This document shows positions 22,129 through 30,624 of a stretch of 34,414 nucleotides of DNA, piece after piece. The translations under genes were made by a program, and so were the position numbers. Each line of letters opens with the position of its first letter. The stretch's first letter is position 1. The DNA comes from DASVLX01 sp035552275 (lineage in GTDB: Bacteria; Actinomycetota; Actinomycetes; Mycobacteriales; Pseudonocardiaceae), in the NCBI GenBank assembly GCA_035552275.1, contig DASZLR010000026.1:1-34414 (forward strand), written 5' to 3'. A model generated the notes under the pieces. It had not been told where the DNA came from. It saw only the letters and a program-made list of their open reading frames with translations, and did no database searches.

Positions 22129-23361
22129 ATGTCGACTCTGTTCTCGCCGCTGGCGCTGCGGTCCGGGCTGGTGTTGGGCAACCGGATCGCGAAAGCGGCC
22201 ATGGAGGAAGGGATGGCCGGTCGCGGGCAGTTGCCCGACCAGCGACTGATCTCGCTGTATCGGCACTGGGGCGCCGGCGGTGCCGGGCTGCTGATCACCG
22301 GCAACGTCATGGTGCACGCCGAGGCGCTGACCGGTCCGGGTGGTGTGGTGCTCGACGATGCCGCGCCGCTGGAGCCGTTCGCGAGGTGGGCCGCCGCCGG
22401 CAAGGCCACGGGCGCGGCGATGTGGATGCAGATCAGCCATCCCGGCCGCCAGGTTCGGGCCGAGATGCCCGGCGTCGTGTGGGCGCCGTCCGCGGTCGGT
22501 GTCGAACTGGGTAAGCACACCAAGCGATTCGGCCGTCCGGTGGCGATGACCCCGGAGCAGATCAACGCCACGGTGCTGCGGTTCGCCGTCACCGCGGCTC
22601 GTGCCGAACAGGCCGGATTCGACGGCGTGGAGGTGCACGGCGCGCACGGCTACCTGCTCTCGCAGTTCCTGTCTCCGCTGGTCAACCGGCGAACCGACCA
22701 GTGGGGCGGGTCATTGGAGAACCGGGCCCGCCTGTTGCTGAACGTCGTGCGCGCGGTCCGGGCCGCGGTGTCACCGTCGTTCGCGGTCGCGGTGAAGCTG
22801 AACTCCGCCGACTTCCAGCGCGGCGGGTTCGATATCGACGACGCGCGGCGAGTGATCGCGATGCTCGAACGATTCGGCGTCGACCTGGTGGAGTTGTCCG
22901 GCGGCAGTTATGAGAGCCCGGCGATGAACGGACGCCTCGCCGATGCGCGCACGGTCGCGCGCAAGGCGTACTTTCAGGGACTGGCGACCGAGTTGGCCAA
23001 AACCAGCCCTGTCCCACTGATGTTGACGGGCGGGATCAGGCGGCGGGAAATGGCGCAGCAGGTCCTCGACGGCGGCGTCGCGGTGATCGGGATGGCCACC
23101 GCTATCGCGGTCACTCCGGATCTGCCGAAACGCTGGCGGGCGGGGCAGGACGCGGCCGGCCGGTTGCGGCCGGTGACCTGGTCGGACGTGACCCTCGCCG
23201 CGGCCGCCGACATGGCATTGGTTCGGCACCAGATGCGTCGGATCGTCCGCGGCCGCGATCCCCGGCTCGGCACCCACCCGGCACACGCGCTGGCCTGCGA
23301 CCAACTGACCGCGCGCCGCGCGTTGCGCCGATACCGCTCATGGCTCAAGACTTCCGCCTGA
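22129..23361 (+). CDS. Old-yellow-enzyme-family NADH:flavin oxidoreductase
   Basis: A 410-aa FMN barrel enzyme that likely reduces activated alkenes, nitro compounds or enones with NAD(P)H. Visible are FSPLALRSGLVLGNRIAKAAM (N-terminal FMN loop), QISHPGRQ (101-108), the active-site VEVHGAHGYLLSQFLSP (H170, H173) and DQWGGSLENR (190-199). ATG 22129 is chosen because homologous sequence starts there; an upstream ATG at 22072 lies inside the -10 hexamer and cannot be used. It is followed by a DDN-like gene after 39 bp in a probable operon. Confidence 0.92.
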   Translation: MSTLFSPLALRSGLVLGNRIAKAAMEEGMAGRGQLPDQRLISLYRHWGAGGAGLLITGNVMVHAEALTGPGGVVLDDAAPLEPFARWAAAGKATGAAMWMQISHPGRQVRAEMPGVVWAPSAVGVELGKHTKRFGRPVAMTPEQINATVLRFAVTAARAEQAGFDGVEVHGAHGYLLSQFLSPLVNRRTDQWGGSLENRARLLLNVVRAVRAAVSPSFAVAVKLNSADFQRGGFDIDDARRVIAMLERFGVDLVELSGGSYESPAMNGRLADARTVARKAYFQGLATELAKTSPVPLMLTGGIRRREMAQQVLDGGVAVIGMATAIAVTPDLPKRWRAGQDAAGRLRPVTWSDVTLAAAADMALVRHQMRRIVRGRDPRLGTHPAHALACDQLTARRALRRYRSWLKTSA

Positions 23362-23400
23362 ACGACCACTCACCACCGCCTGCCGGGTAAGGACGACTCC

Positions 23401-23832
23401 GTGGCCACCCTCTTTCACCGCATCCTGCGGACCCACCAGTGGATCTACGAGCACAGCGATGGCGTGCTCGGGCACCGCCTGCTGTTCGGCAACCCCACCC
23501 TGCTGCTGCGCACCACCGGCCGGCGCAGCGGACTGCCGCGCACCAGCGCGCTCACCTACGCCCGCGACGGCGACCGCTACCTGATCGTCGCCTCCAACGG
23601 AGGACACGACCGTCCCCCGTCCTGGCTGATCAACCTGACGGCCAAGCCCGACTGCGAAATCCAGGTCGGCCGCCGCCGGCGCCGGGTGACCGCGCGTCCC
23701 ACCCTCCCCACCGACCCCGACTACGCCCGCAGGTGGGAACTTCTCGACACCGTCAACCGCGGTCGCTATGCCCAGTACCAAACGATGACCGCACGCCCCC
23801 TGCCGATCGTCGAACTCCGACCCGTGCCCTGA
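23401..23832 (+). CDS. Nitroreductase-family deazaflavin (F420)-dependent oxidoreductase, second copy
   Basis: A 143-aa paralogue of the gene at 2343. It shows LLLRTTGRRSGLPRTSALTY (about 36-55), LIVASNGGHDRPPSWLINL and the C-terminal LPIVEL. Start GTG 23401 has AAGGA 7 nt upstream. It lies 39 bp behind the old-yellow-enzyme gene and is probably induced with it by release of the TetR repressor. The pair may act on the same class of quinone or nitro compounds; the substrate is not known. Confidence 0.9.
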   Translation: MATLFHRILRTHQWIYEHSDGVLGHRLLFGNPTLLLRTTGRRSGLPRTSALTYARDGDRYLIVASNGGHDRPPSWLINLTAKPDCEIQVGRRRRRVTARPTLPTDPDYARRWELLDTVNRGRYAQYQTMTARPLPIVELRPVP

Positions 23833-23853
23833 ACGGTCCCGACCGGACCGGCG

Positions 23854-25041
23854 TCATCGCACCTGTCGGCCGCGTAGCGCCCCTACCGAGGACACGAATT
23901 CCGTTATCTGGTCCGGCGAAACGAAGTAGTGCGGCGAGGCGCGCACCACGGCGTCCAGGCCACGCCGGTCCATGTCCAGCCGGGTCGAGGCCGCCGGGCT
24001 GGTGCTGACCGTGATCGCCCGCGCCCACAGCTCGTCGCGGACCACGGCCGGGGCCATGCCGGCCACGGTGAACGTCACGATGCCGCCGTGGTCGCGGCCG
24101 ATGTCGTGCACGGTGACGCCAGGCAACTCGGCCAGGCCGGCGCGGGCGAGTTCGGCGCGGCCGGTGACCTGCTCGGCGATCTCGTCCACGCCCAGTTTCA
24201 GCGCGTACTCGGCGGCGGCGATCAGGCCCAGCCGCTGCGCGACTCCGAACTCGAACAGCTCGTGCACCCGGGCGTCCGTGCGCAGCGTGTAGCGGTCGGC
24301 GGTGTCCCAGGAGGCGCCGGTGTTGTCGACCCAGCGCGGCCGCAGCCGATCCGCGACGGACCGGCGGGCGACCAGGAAGCCGGTGCCACGCGGGCCACGC
24401 AACCATTTGCGACCGGTGCCGGAGGCGAGATCAACGCCCAGTTCGGCCAGCCGAACCGGAAGCTGGCCGATCGACTGGCAGGCGTCCAGCAGCACCAGCG
24501 CGCCGGCCTGGTGCGCCGCCTCGGCGACCTCGCGCACCGGGTTGACCAGCCCGGTGTTGGTCGGCACGTGCACCAGCGAGACGAGCTTGACCCGCTCGTC
24601 CAGCATGCCGCGCAACGCCGGCACCGAGAACTGGCCGAACTCGTCGCTGGGCACCACTTCCACGCCCGCGCCGGTGCGCTCGGCCAGCCGCAGCAACGCG
24701 ATCGCGTTGGACCCGTACTCGACCTCGCCGATCAGCACCCGGTCACCGGCTCCCAGCGAAACGGCGTCGAGCAGGGTCAACCACGATCTGGTGGCGCTGT
24801 CGGTGAACGCGACCTCGTCCGGTTCGCAGCCCAGCAACCGGGCGAACACCGGATAGCCGCGGTCCAGGTCATCGGCCCGTTCCTGGGCGGCGCGGTAGCC
24901 GCCGATCTCCGCCTCCCGCCGCAGGTGCGCGAGCACGGTGTCCAGGACCGGGATCGGCGGCAGCGAGGAACCGGCGCTGTCCAGGAAGATCTGGTCGGCG
25001 GCGGCCGGGGTGTCGGCGCGGGCGGCGGCGAGGTCGATCAT
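23854..25041 (-). CDS. Class V aminotransferase (cysteine desulfurase-like fold)
   Basis: A 395-aa fold-type I PLP protein. Family features are IFLDSAGSSLPP (18-29), TNTG (161-164), DACQS (186-190, with the Asp that binds the PLP ring nitrogen), and the Schiff-base lysine K212 in SGTGRKWLRGPRGTGFL. Members include cysteine desulfurases, isopenicillin epimerase-like enzymes and C-S lyases; no mobile Cys loop typical of IscS is evident, so the reaction is unknown. ATG 25041 overlaps the stop of the upstream lipoprotein gene as ATGA; ATG 25053 with GGAG nearby is an alternative. Confidence 0.88.
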   Translation of the reverse strand: MIDLAAARADTPAAADQIFLDSAGSSLPPIPVLDTVLAHLRREAEIGGYRAAQERADDLDRGYPVFARLLGCEPDEVAFTDSATRSWLTLLDAVSLGAGDRVLIGEVEYGSNAIALLRLAERTGAGVEVVPSDEFGQFSVPALRGMLDERVKLVSLVHVPTNTGLVNPVREVAEAAHQAGALVLLDACQSIGQLPVRLAELGVDLASGTGRKWLRGPRGTGFLVARRSVADRLRPRWVDNTGASWDTADRYTLRTDARVHELFEFGVAQRLGLIAAAEYALKLGVDEIAEQVTGRAELARAGLAELPGVTVHDIGRDHGGIVTFTVAGMAPAVVRDELWARAITVSTSPAASTRLDMDRRGLDAVVRASPHYFVSPDQITEFVSSVGALRGRQVR

Positions 25042-26588
25042 CGTGGCGTCCATGTCTCCAGGTTCCACCATGGTCCCCAGGTGACGTCCTGGAACGAGTC
25101 GTCGGTGACCTGCTGATAGCCGTTCCAGTTGTTGCGCATCAGGTAGGTGTGGTCGGCGAGGACCAAACTGACCATGGTCGGGTTCAGCAGATAGGCACGC
25201 TGGAACTGCCGGTAGGCGACCGCGCGCTGCGCCGGATCGGTCTGTCGGCGGCCGTTCTCCAACGCGGTGACCACCCCCTGGTCGGCGCCGGCGAGCGCCG
25301 AGCCGAGCAGCGGATAGGCGGCGAGATCGGGATCGAACGGGTTGCCGATGCTGATCAGGGTCGCGTCAGCGACCGGCGGAGGCCCGGTGATCGCGGCGGT
25401 GCGCACCGAGATGCCGACCGCTTTGGCGTCGGCGGCGAAGGCGTTGGCGAGGCCGGCATCCAGGGTTTCGCCGACGGGATAGTCCACAGTGAACAGTGCG
25501 GACACCCCGTTGCGGGACCGGATGCCATCAGGGCCGGGCTGCCAGCCGGCGCTGGTGAGCAGGTCGGCGGCGTGCGCCGGATCGTGCGCGAAAGTCGCCG
25601 TGGTCTGGGTGAACTCCGGCAGCACGCCCGGCATCGGGGTGTCGGCGGCGGCGCCGTCGCCGGCCAGCGGCCCGGACACCATGGCGGCGCGGTTGACGGC
25701 GTCGTTGAGCGCCAGCCGGATGGTCGGATCGCCGGTCACCGGGCCCGACGCCGGCAGCTGCACGGCGCGCAGGTCGGCGGCCGGGTCGGTGAGCACGCTG
25801 AACGTGTCGGACTTGGCGTTCTGCGCGGCCTGGGTGGGTGCGACCGGCGCGCCGTCGAGCTTGCCGTCCTGCAACATCTTCACCCGCTGGGCGTCGTCGG
25901 CGATGAACTCGACGGTCACCGTCTTGACCTTGGGCGGGCCGCCGAGCGCGATCGGGTAGCGCGGATTCGCGGCCAGCACCAGGACATGACCTTTGGTCCA
26001 CGATCGCAGCAGGTAGGGGCCGGTGCCGACCGGCTTGGTGTCGACGGCCATCGCGGCGACCGGGGTCGGCGTGGCGAGAGCGGCCGGCAGGATGCCCAGC
26101 GTCAGCAGCTGCGGGAAGGCCGGGTACGGGTAGCCGAGGTCGAACCGCACGGTCTCCGGGTCGATCTCGGCGACACCGGTGAGCATCGAGAAGCGCGGGC
26201 GCAGCGGTGAGCCGACCGTCGGGTCGAGCAGCGCGCGGTAGGTGGCCACGACGGCCCGCGCGTCGAACGGGGTGCCGTCGGAGAAGGTGACGCCGGCGCG
26301 GAGGGTGATCGTCCAAGATCGGCCGTCCGGCGACACGGTGGGCAGCGACGCGGCGAGGACTGGGGCGAGGCTGCTGTCGGCCTGATGTTCCAGCAGCCCG
26401 TCGAAGATTTTCGCGGCGCCGTCCGGGGCGTAGCCGGCCAGCGGATTGAGCGCGTTCGGCTCGGCTGCCTCGGCGATCACCATGGCCGTGTTGTCCGGCC
26501 GGCCGGACGCGTTGGGCGTCGGTTGGTCCGTGCACGCACTCACCAACCCGACAAGCAGGATGATGGACAGCGACAGACCACGGCGCAC
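25038..26588 (-). CDS. ABC-type solute-binding lipoprotein, family 5 (peptide/nickel type)
   Basis: About 516 aa with a lipoprotein signal peptide: a short basic start, hydrophobic SLSIILLVGLV and a lipobox VSAC with the modified Cys near residue 19. The mature part has family-5 features such as AEPNALNPLAGY, FDGLLEH, WTITLRAGVTFSDGTPFDA and VGTGPYLLRSW. Such proteins capture peptides or metal complexes for ABC importers, yet no permease or ATPase gene is next to it, so it is an orphan. GTG 26588 follows TAGGGT (26602-26597) by 8 nt; GTG 26615 is possible. It is coupled by ATGA to the aminotransferase gene. Confidence 0.9.
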   Translation of the reverse strand: MRRGLSLSIILLVGLVSACTDQPTPNASGRPDNTAMVIAEAAEPNALNPLAGYAPDGAAKIFDGLLEHQADSSLAPVLAASLPTVSPDGRSWTITLRAGVTFSDGTPFDARAVVATYRALLDPTVGSPLRPRFSMLTGVAEIDPETVRFDLGYPYPAFPQLLTLGILPAALATPTPVAAMAVDTKPVGTGPYLLRSWTKGHVLVLAANPRYPIALGGPPKVKTVTVEFIADDAQRVKMLQDGKLDGAPVAPTQAAQNAKSDTFSVLTDPAADLRAVQLPASGPVTGDPTIRLALNDAVNRAAMVSGPLAGDGAAADTPMPGVLPEFTQTTATFAHDPAHAADLLTSAGWQPGPDGIRSRNGVSALFTVDYPVGETLDAGLANAFAADAKAVGISVRTAAITGPPPVADATLISIGNPFDPDLAAYPLLGSALAGADQGVVTALENGRRQTDPAQRAVAYRQFQRAYLLNPTMVSLVLADHTYLMRNNWNGYQQVTDDSFQDVTWGPWWNLETWTPR

Positions 26589-26651
26589 GAGTGGTGACCC
26601 TAGCGGGCTACCCACCGTGTCGGACCGAAAATGGGACAGGAGGGGTGCCGG

Positions 26652-27443
26652 GTGCGAGTCGGGTTGGCTCAGATCACCTCAACACCGGAGCCGGCGGCGA
26701 ACCTGCCGTTGGTCGCCGAACAGGTGCGGCGGGCCGCCGAGGACGGCGCCGAGCTGGTGATCTTCCCCGAGGCGACGATGGCCTGCTTCGGCGTGCCGCT
26801 GCGGCCCTTGGCACAGCCACTGGACGGGCCATGGGCGTCGGCGGTGGCCCAGATCGCGGACCGGCACCGGGTTGTGGTCGTCGCCGGCATGTTCACCCCT
26901 GCGGCCGATGGCCGGGTGCACAACACGGTGTTGGTCACCGGCGGCGGACAACACCTGGGCTACGACAAGATCCACTTGTTCGACGCGTTCGGCTTCACCG
27001 AGTCGCGGACGGTGGCGCCCGGCGACAAACCGGTGATCGTGCGGGTCGGCGGACTGTCGGTGGGTGTCGCGACCTGTTACGACGTGCGGTTTCCCGAGTT
27101 GTTCCGGCGGCTGGCCGACGAGGGTGCGGTCGCGGTGGCGCTGCCGGCGTCCTGGGGTTCCGGGCCGGGCAAGCGGGAACAGTGGGAACTGCTGGTCCGG
27201 GCGCGGGCGCTGGACTGCACGTCCTGGGTGCTGGCCTCCGGACAGGCCGATCCGGCCGCGTCCGGCGTCGCAGCCCGGCCAGGCGCGCCGACCGGAATCG
27301 GGCACAGCCTGGTCGCGGACCCGTACGGCCGGGTGGCGGCCGCCCTGGACGCCGCGCCGGGCCTGCTCGTCACCGACATCGACGAGGGCGTAGTGGCCAA
27401 GGCCCGCCAGGAAATCCCCGTCCTCGCCAACCGCCGGCTGTAG
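26652..27443 (+). CDS. Nitrilase-superfamily carbon-nitrogen hydrolase
   Basis: A 263-aa amidase of the nitrilase fold. The catalytic triad is visible as E40 (LVIFPEAT), K106 (YDKIHLFDAFGFTES) and C142 (VGVATCYDVRFPELFR). The sequence around K106 and C142 resembles the NIT1/NIT2 omega-amidase and deaminated-glutathione amidase branch. GTG 26652 is supported by a strong AGGAGGGG ribosome site. It is divergent from the solute-binding lipoprotein across 63 bp and is followed by a strong hairpin. The cytosolic substrate is uncertain. Confidence 0.92.
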   Translation: MRVGLAQITSTPEPAANLPLVAEQVRRAAEDGAELVIFPEATMACFGVPLRPLAQPLDGPWASAVAQIADRHRVVVVAGMFTPAADGRVHNTVLVTGGGQHLGYDKIHLFDAFGFTESRTVAPGDKPVIVRVGGLSVGVATCYDVRFPELFRRLADEGAVAVALPASWGSGPGKREQWELLVRARALDCTSWVLASGQADPAASGVAARPGAPTGIGHSLVADPYGRVAAALDAAPGLLVTDIDEGVVAKARQEIPVLANRRL

Positions 27444-27448
27444 GGGCT

Positions 27449-27476
27449 CGGCGCGGGCAATGGCTTGCCGGCGCCG
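27449..27476 (+). terminator. Hairpin after the nitrilase gene
   Basis: CGGCGCGGGCAA (27449-27460), loop TGGC, then TTGCCGGCGCCG (27465-27476): a 12-bp stem with one mismatch, 6 bp past the stop. There is no U-tract. It separates the nitrilase from the membrane pair, which has its own -10-like TAGCAT (27485-27490). Confidence 0.55.
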
Positions 27477-27521
27477 CGGGCTCGCTAGCATGCCCGTCGG
27501 TTCACGGTCAGGAGGTGGCGG

Positions 27522-28496
27522 GTGGAGTCCGAGTCGGGCGGGGTGACCGCAGCGTGGCTGGGCGGCCTGGTGCTGTCGGGCATCGGGTTCGGCTTGGGCG
27601 TGATCGCCCTGACCCTGCCGTGGGTGTCGGTCCAGTCGGCGCCGACATCGAGCACATCCCTGTCGCCTGAACAGTTATGGCTCATTGGCATTGGTGACCT
27701 GGCACCACTGTTCGCCCTGCTTCTGGTGGTGACGGCGCTGATCACCGGGATCGGCTTCGCCACCGGCCGGCGTAGCGGGCGGGCGCACCGGTACGCCGCG
27801 GTCCTGTGGGCGCCCGCGCCGGCCACGGTCGCCTTGTTTGTCGGCCTGCACCCTGGTACGCGGGCACTGCGCCAAGCCGCCAACGCCGAGGCGGGCACGG
27901 ACCTGGTGACGTCCCCGCTCATCGGCGTGGTGCTGTTTGCCGCCGGTCTGCTGCTGATCGGTGTGGGTGTGGCGATCGGACTCCTGAACTCCCCGTTCCG
28001 GGTAACCGTGGTGGCAACCGTCCCGACCGTGTTCCCCCGGGCTTACGCGGTCTGGGTGCGGTGGGTAGCCCTGGTAATGGCCATACCTGTAGTCGTGGCA
28101 TCGGCATCCCTGCCGTGGTACCGGGTCGACAATGTCAGTCCCGACATGAGCACGCCCGCGATCACGCCTTCTCCCGCGTATTGGCAGGAAATCTACCGAA
28201 TCGGGCTGGTTATCGCGGCCATGCTACTGGTGGCCACGGCGATCGCCACGCCGTCGATACGCGCTGTCCTTCGCGCGATCGGGCTCTTCGTCGGTGGGGC
28301 GTTGCTGACCAACTTGGCCATCAACGCATTCCTGCTGTGGAACCCGGATGGCATGATCAGCCAATTTTACCTGTACGTCGACGCCGTGCACCTCGGCTCC
28401 GGATATCTCGCGGCTGTCGGCGCCGTCCTGCTGTTGCTGATCGTCATGACCACGCTGGCACCGGTCGGGCCAGTGCCCGAGGAGACAGCGCGATGA
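27522..28496 (+). CDS. Multi-spanning membrane protein with internal duplication
   Basis: 324 aa with about eight hydrophobic segments, roughly at 10-31, 59-80, 91-110, 130-155, 178-197, 225-243, 252-272 and 293-313. The motif LPWxxV occurs at 32-37 (LPWVSV, after helix 1) and again at 197-202 (LPWYRV, after helix 5), in each case followed by a Ser/Thr/Pro-rich outer loop, suggesting a duplicated four-helix unit. GTG 27522 has a strong GGAGG 6 nt upstream. Its stop overlaps the next gene as ATGA. I do not recognise the family and assign no function. Confidence 0.8.
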   Translation: MESESGGVTAAWLGGLVLSGIGFGLGVIALTLPWVSVQSAPTSSTSLSPEQLWLIGIGDLAPLFALLLVVTALITGIGFATGRRSGRAHRYAAVLWAPAPATVALFVGLHPGTRALRQAANAEAGTDLVTSPLIGVVLFAAGLLLIGVGVAIGLLNSPFRVTVVATVPTVFPRAYAVWVRWVALVMAIPVVVASASLPWYRVDNVSPDMSTPAITPSPAYWQEIYRIGLVIAAMLLVATAIATPSIRAVLRAIGLFVGGALLTNLAINAFLLWNPDGMISQFYLYVDAVHLGSGYLAAVGAVLLLLIVMTTLAPVGPVPEETAR

Positions 28497-29326
28497 GCGA
28501 GGAAACCGCCAACGAAACGGGGAAGAACCCGTCCTGGTGGCGCCGAGTCGGCCGAGGTCCAAAGTGGCTGATCGCCACGATCGCACCGATCATCGTGGCC
28601 ACAGCTGTGCCTGGCGTCGCGCCGTGGGCAACGGACCATATCCGCGACCTGCTTGGCCAACCACCGCTCAGCGCGATCAGCAGCGCGGAACCTGGGCTGC
28701 TGGCAGGCAGCTACTGGGCGACCAACAGCATCCTCACAGCCCCATACTCCGACGAGATCTACACCGCCATCCAGAACGAGGGCGGCGTACAGATCGGCAC
28801 CTCCGGGCAGCTCATCACGCTGACCAGTAATCGGGCCGGTCAGATCGACATCGAGCAGGTCACCGCAGTGATCGAAGCGAGGCAACCGCCGCTGGCCGGC
28901 ACGGCGTTCATCGCGCCCCCACAAGGCGGCGGGATCGGCCTGACGGTCCAGTTCCACCTCGACTCGGGCGACCAGGTGCCCGCACTGGTGCCCAGCGACC
29001 CGAACTATCCGGACAAGAACCTGAAGCCGTACCTGGCCGACGGCAGTTATCTGTACCTGGAACAGGGAAAATCCGAACCGATCGCGATACAGGCGACCAC
29101 CACGACCTGTTACTGCCAATGGCGGGTGCGGATCAACTACGTGTACCGCGGCCAAGCCGGCCAGATCACGGTGCCGCCGCCGGGTCAGCGGCCATTCGGC
29201 ACAACCGCGTGGGCAAGCCACTACCGGGTTGAGTACGACACCAATGTGTTCCACGCCGGCATCCCACCGGCCAGGTACGACTGTGTCGCCGAGCCTGCGC
29301 GCTGCGAGGTCGGCCCGTTCCGGTAA
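28493..29326 (+). CDS. Membrane-anchored protein of unknown function coupled to the preceding membrane gene
   Basis: 277 aa. A cytosolic basic N-terminus (WWRRVGRGPKW) precedes one transmembrane anchor (about 25-42), and the rest is probably outside the cell. The outer part is rich in beta-type segments and ends with four cysteines, in TTTTCYCQWRVRINYVYRG and RYDCVAEPARCEVGPFR, which could form two disulfides. The ATG at 28493 overlaps the previous stop as ATGA, so the two products are made together and probably form one surface complex. No known domain was recognised. Confidence 0.8.
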   Translation: MSEETANETGKNPSWWRRVGRGPKWLIATIAPIIVATAVPGVAPWATDHIRDLLGQPPLSAISSAEPGLLAGSYWATNSILTAPYSDEIYTAIQNEGGVQIGTSGQLITLTSNRAGQIDIEQVTAVIEARQPPLAGTAFIAPPQGGGIGLTVQFHLDSGDQVPALVPSDPNYPDKNLKPYLADGSYLYLEQGKSEPIAIQATTTTCYCQWRVRINYVYRGQAGQITVPPPGQRPFGTTAWASHYRVEYDTNVFHAGIPPARYDCVAEPARCEVGPFR

Positions 29327-29367
29327 CTGAGCGGCCTTGACCGCCGACGATCAGGCTTGGCGTCGAG

Positions 29368-29475
29368 GTGCGAGCCCTGCGCGAACAGCGCGGCTGGTCG
29401 CGGACCGAACCGGCTGAGCGCCCAGGGATGACAGGCGTTGCGGATGGCCGGCGAACTCGCCAACCCACAGCAAGG
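29368..29475 (+). pseudogene. Fragment of an XRE-type helix-turn-helix gene, frameshifted
   Basis: From 29368 the frame reads VRALREQRGWSRTEPAERPGM, close to the first two helices of XRE regulators. After about 29434 the next frame continues the pattern with QALRMAGELANPQ. The break suggests a small insertion or deletion inside the DNA-binding domain. The similarity is short, so this is tentative. Confidence 0.35.
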
Positions 29476-29480
29476 ACATC

Positions 29481-29705
29481 ATGCCGGCCTCTGAACCAAT
29501 CGGCCCGCTGGTGCGAATCCGTGTCCTGCGCGACGCCTACGGTCTCACGGCAGAACAACTGGCCGAACTCGGGGTGTGAGTCAATCGCAATACCTTATAC
29601 AACATCGAGGCCGGCGCGAAGAAGCCCAGTGATCGAGTGCTCAACTCCTACGCCCGCACACTGAGCATGAACCCACTCGACGTCTGGCAAGGCCCCATGA
29701 GACGA
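29481..29705 (+). pseudogene. XRE-type regulator interrupted by an in-frame TGA
   Basis: From ATG 29481 the frame reads PLVRIRVLRDAYGLTAEQLAEL, GV, then TGA at 29577-29579, and continues in the same frame with VNRNTLYNIEAGAKKPSDRV and LNSYARTLSMNPLDVW. This is a continuous XRE helix-turn-helix in which the stop falls in the recognition-helix region, where relatives have a sense codon (GV-x-V). A C-to-T change of CGA would explain it. The frame runs on to meet the convergent end of nadC. It lies directly behind the two unknown membrane genes. Confidence 0.65.
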
Positions 29706-29754
29706 AATGCGGCCAACAGTCAAACCGCGCGACCGGTCCGCTGCCACGTCACGC

Positions 29755-30624
29755 CTACTGACGGAGATCGAGGCCAAGATCCAGGGCCGGGGACGAGTGG
29801 GTGAGCGCGCCCACGGCCAGATAGTCCACGCCGGTTTCGGCGTAGGCGCGGGCGACATCGAGGGTGAGCCCGCCGGAGGATTCCAGTCGCGTTTTCGGGC
29901 TGACCTCGTCCCGGCGGCGCACGGCGGCCGCGCATTGCTCGGGCGTGAAATTGTCCAGCAACACCTCGTCCGCGCCGACCGCGAGCACGGCGTCGAGCTG
30001 ATCGAGGGTGTCGACCTCGACCTCGCACGGCAGGCCGGGCGCATGTGCCCGCACCGCGGCCAGCGCCGCCGCCACGCCGCCGGCCGCGAGCACGTGATTG
30101 TCCTTGATCAGCACGGCATCGCCGAGGCCGAGCCGGTGGTTGACCCCGCCGCCGCAGCGCACCGCGTATTTCTGCAGCGAACGCAGACCGGGCAGGGTCT
30201 TGCGGGAATCCCTGACCGCGCAACCGGTTCCGGCGATCGCGTCGACCCACTGCGCGGTCGCGGTCGCCACGCCGGACAGATGGCACACCAGGTTCAGCGC
30301 GGTCCGCTCTGCGGTGAGCAGGCCGCGCACCGGCCCGCGCAGCACCAGCGCGGCCGCACCAGCCGGCAGCCGAACGCCGTCATCGACGCGATCCAGGATC
30401 TCGATCCGGCTGCCCAGCACCGCCTCGAACACCGCCAGCGCCACCGGAATTCCGGCGATCGTGCCCGGCTGCCGGGTCACCAGTTCGGCCACCGCGACCA
30501 CCTCGGCCGGCACCGTCGCCTCGGTGGTGGCGTCCGGCCCGTAGCGCAGGTCCTCAGCCAATGCCGTGTCCACCACCCGGCGAACCTCGTCCGCGTCCAG
30601 GGAACCATCCAGACCCAGCGTCAT
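29755..30624 (-). CDS. nadC: Nicotinate-nucleotide pyrophosphorylase NadC
   Basis: A 289-aa quinolinate phosphoribosyltransferase that converts quinolinate and PRPP to nicotinate mononucleotide, CO2 and pyrophosphate. Signature residues are DSRKTLPGLR (139-148), KYAVRCGGGVNHR (152-164), LIKDNH (172-177) and VEVDTLDQ, with ESSGGL near the C-terminus. The ATG at 30624 overlaps the nadB stop as ATGA. It is the last gene of the nadABC operon. Confidence 0.97.
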   Translation of the reverse strand: MTLGLDGSLDADEVRRVVDTALAEDLRYGPDATTEATVPAEVVAVAELVTRQPGTIAGIPVALAVFEAVLGSRIEILDRVDDGVRLPAGAAALVLRGPVRGLLTAERTALNLVCHLSGVATATAQWVDAIAGTGCAVRDSRKTLPGLRSLQKYAVRCGGGVNHRLGLGDAVLIKDNHVLAAGGVAAALAAVRAHAPGLPCEVEVDTLDQLDAVLAVGADEVLLDNFTPEQCAAAVRRRDEVSPKTRLESSGGLTLDVARAYAETGVDYLAVGALTHSSPALDLGLDLRQ

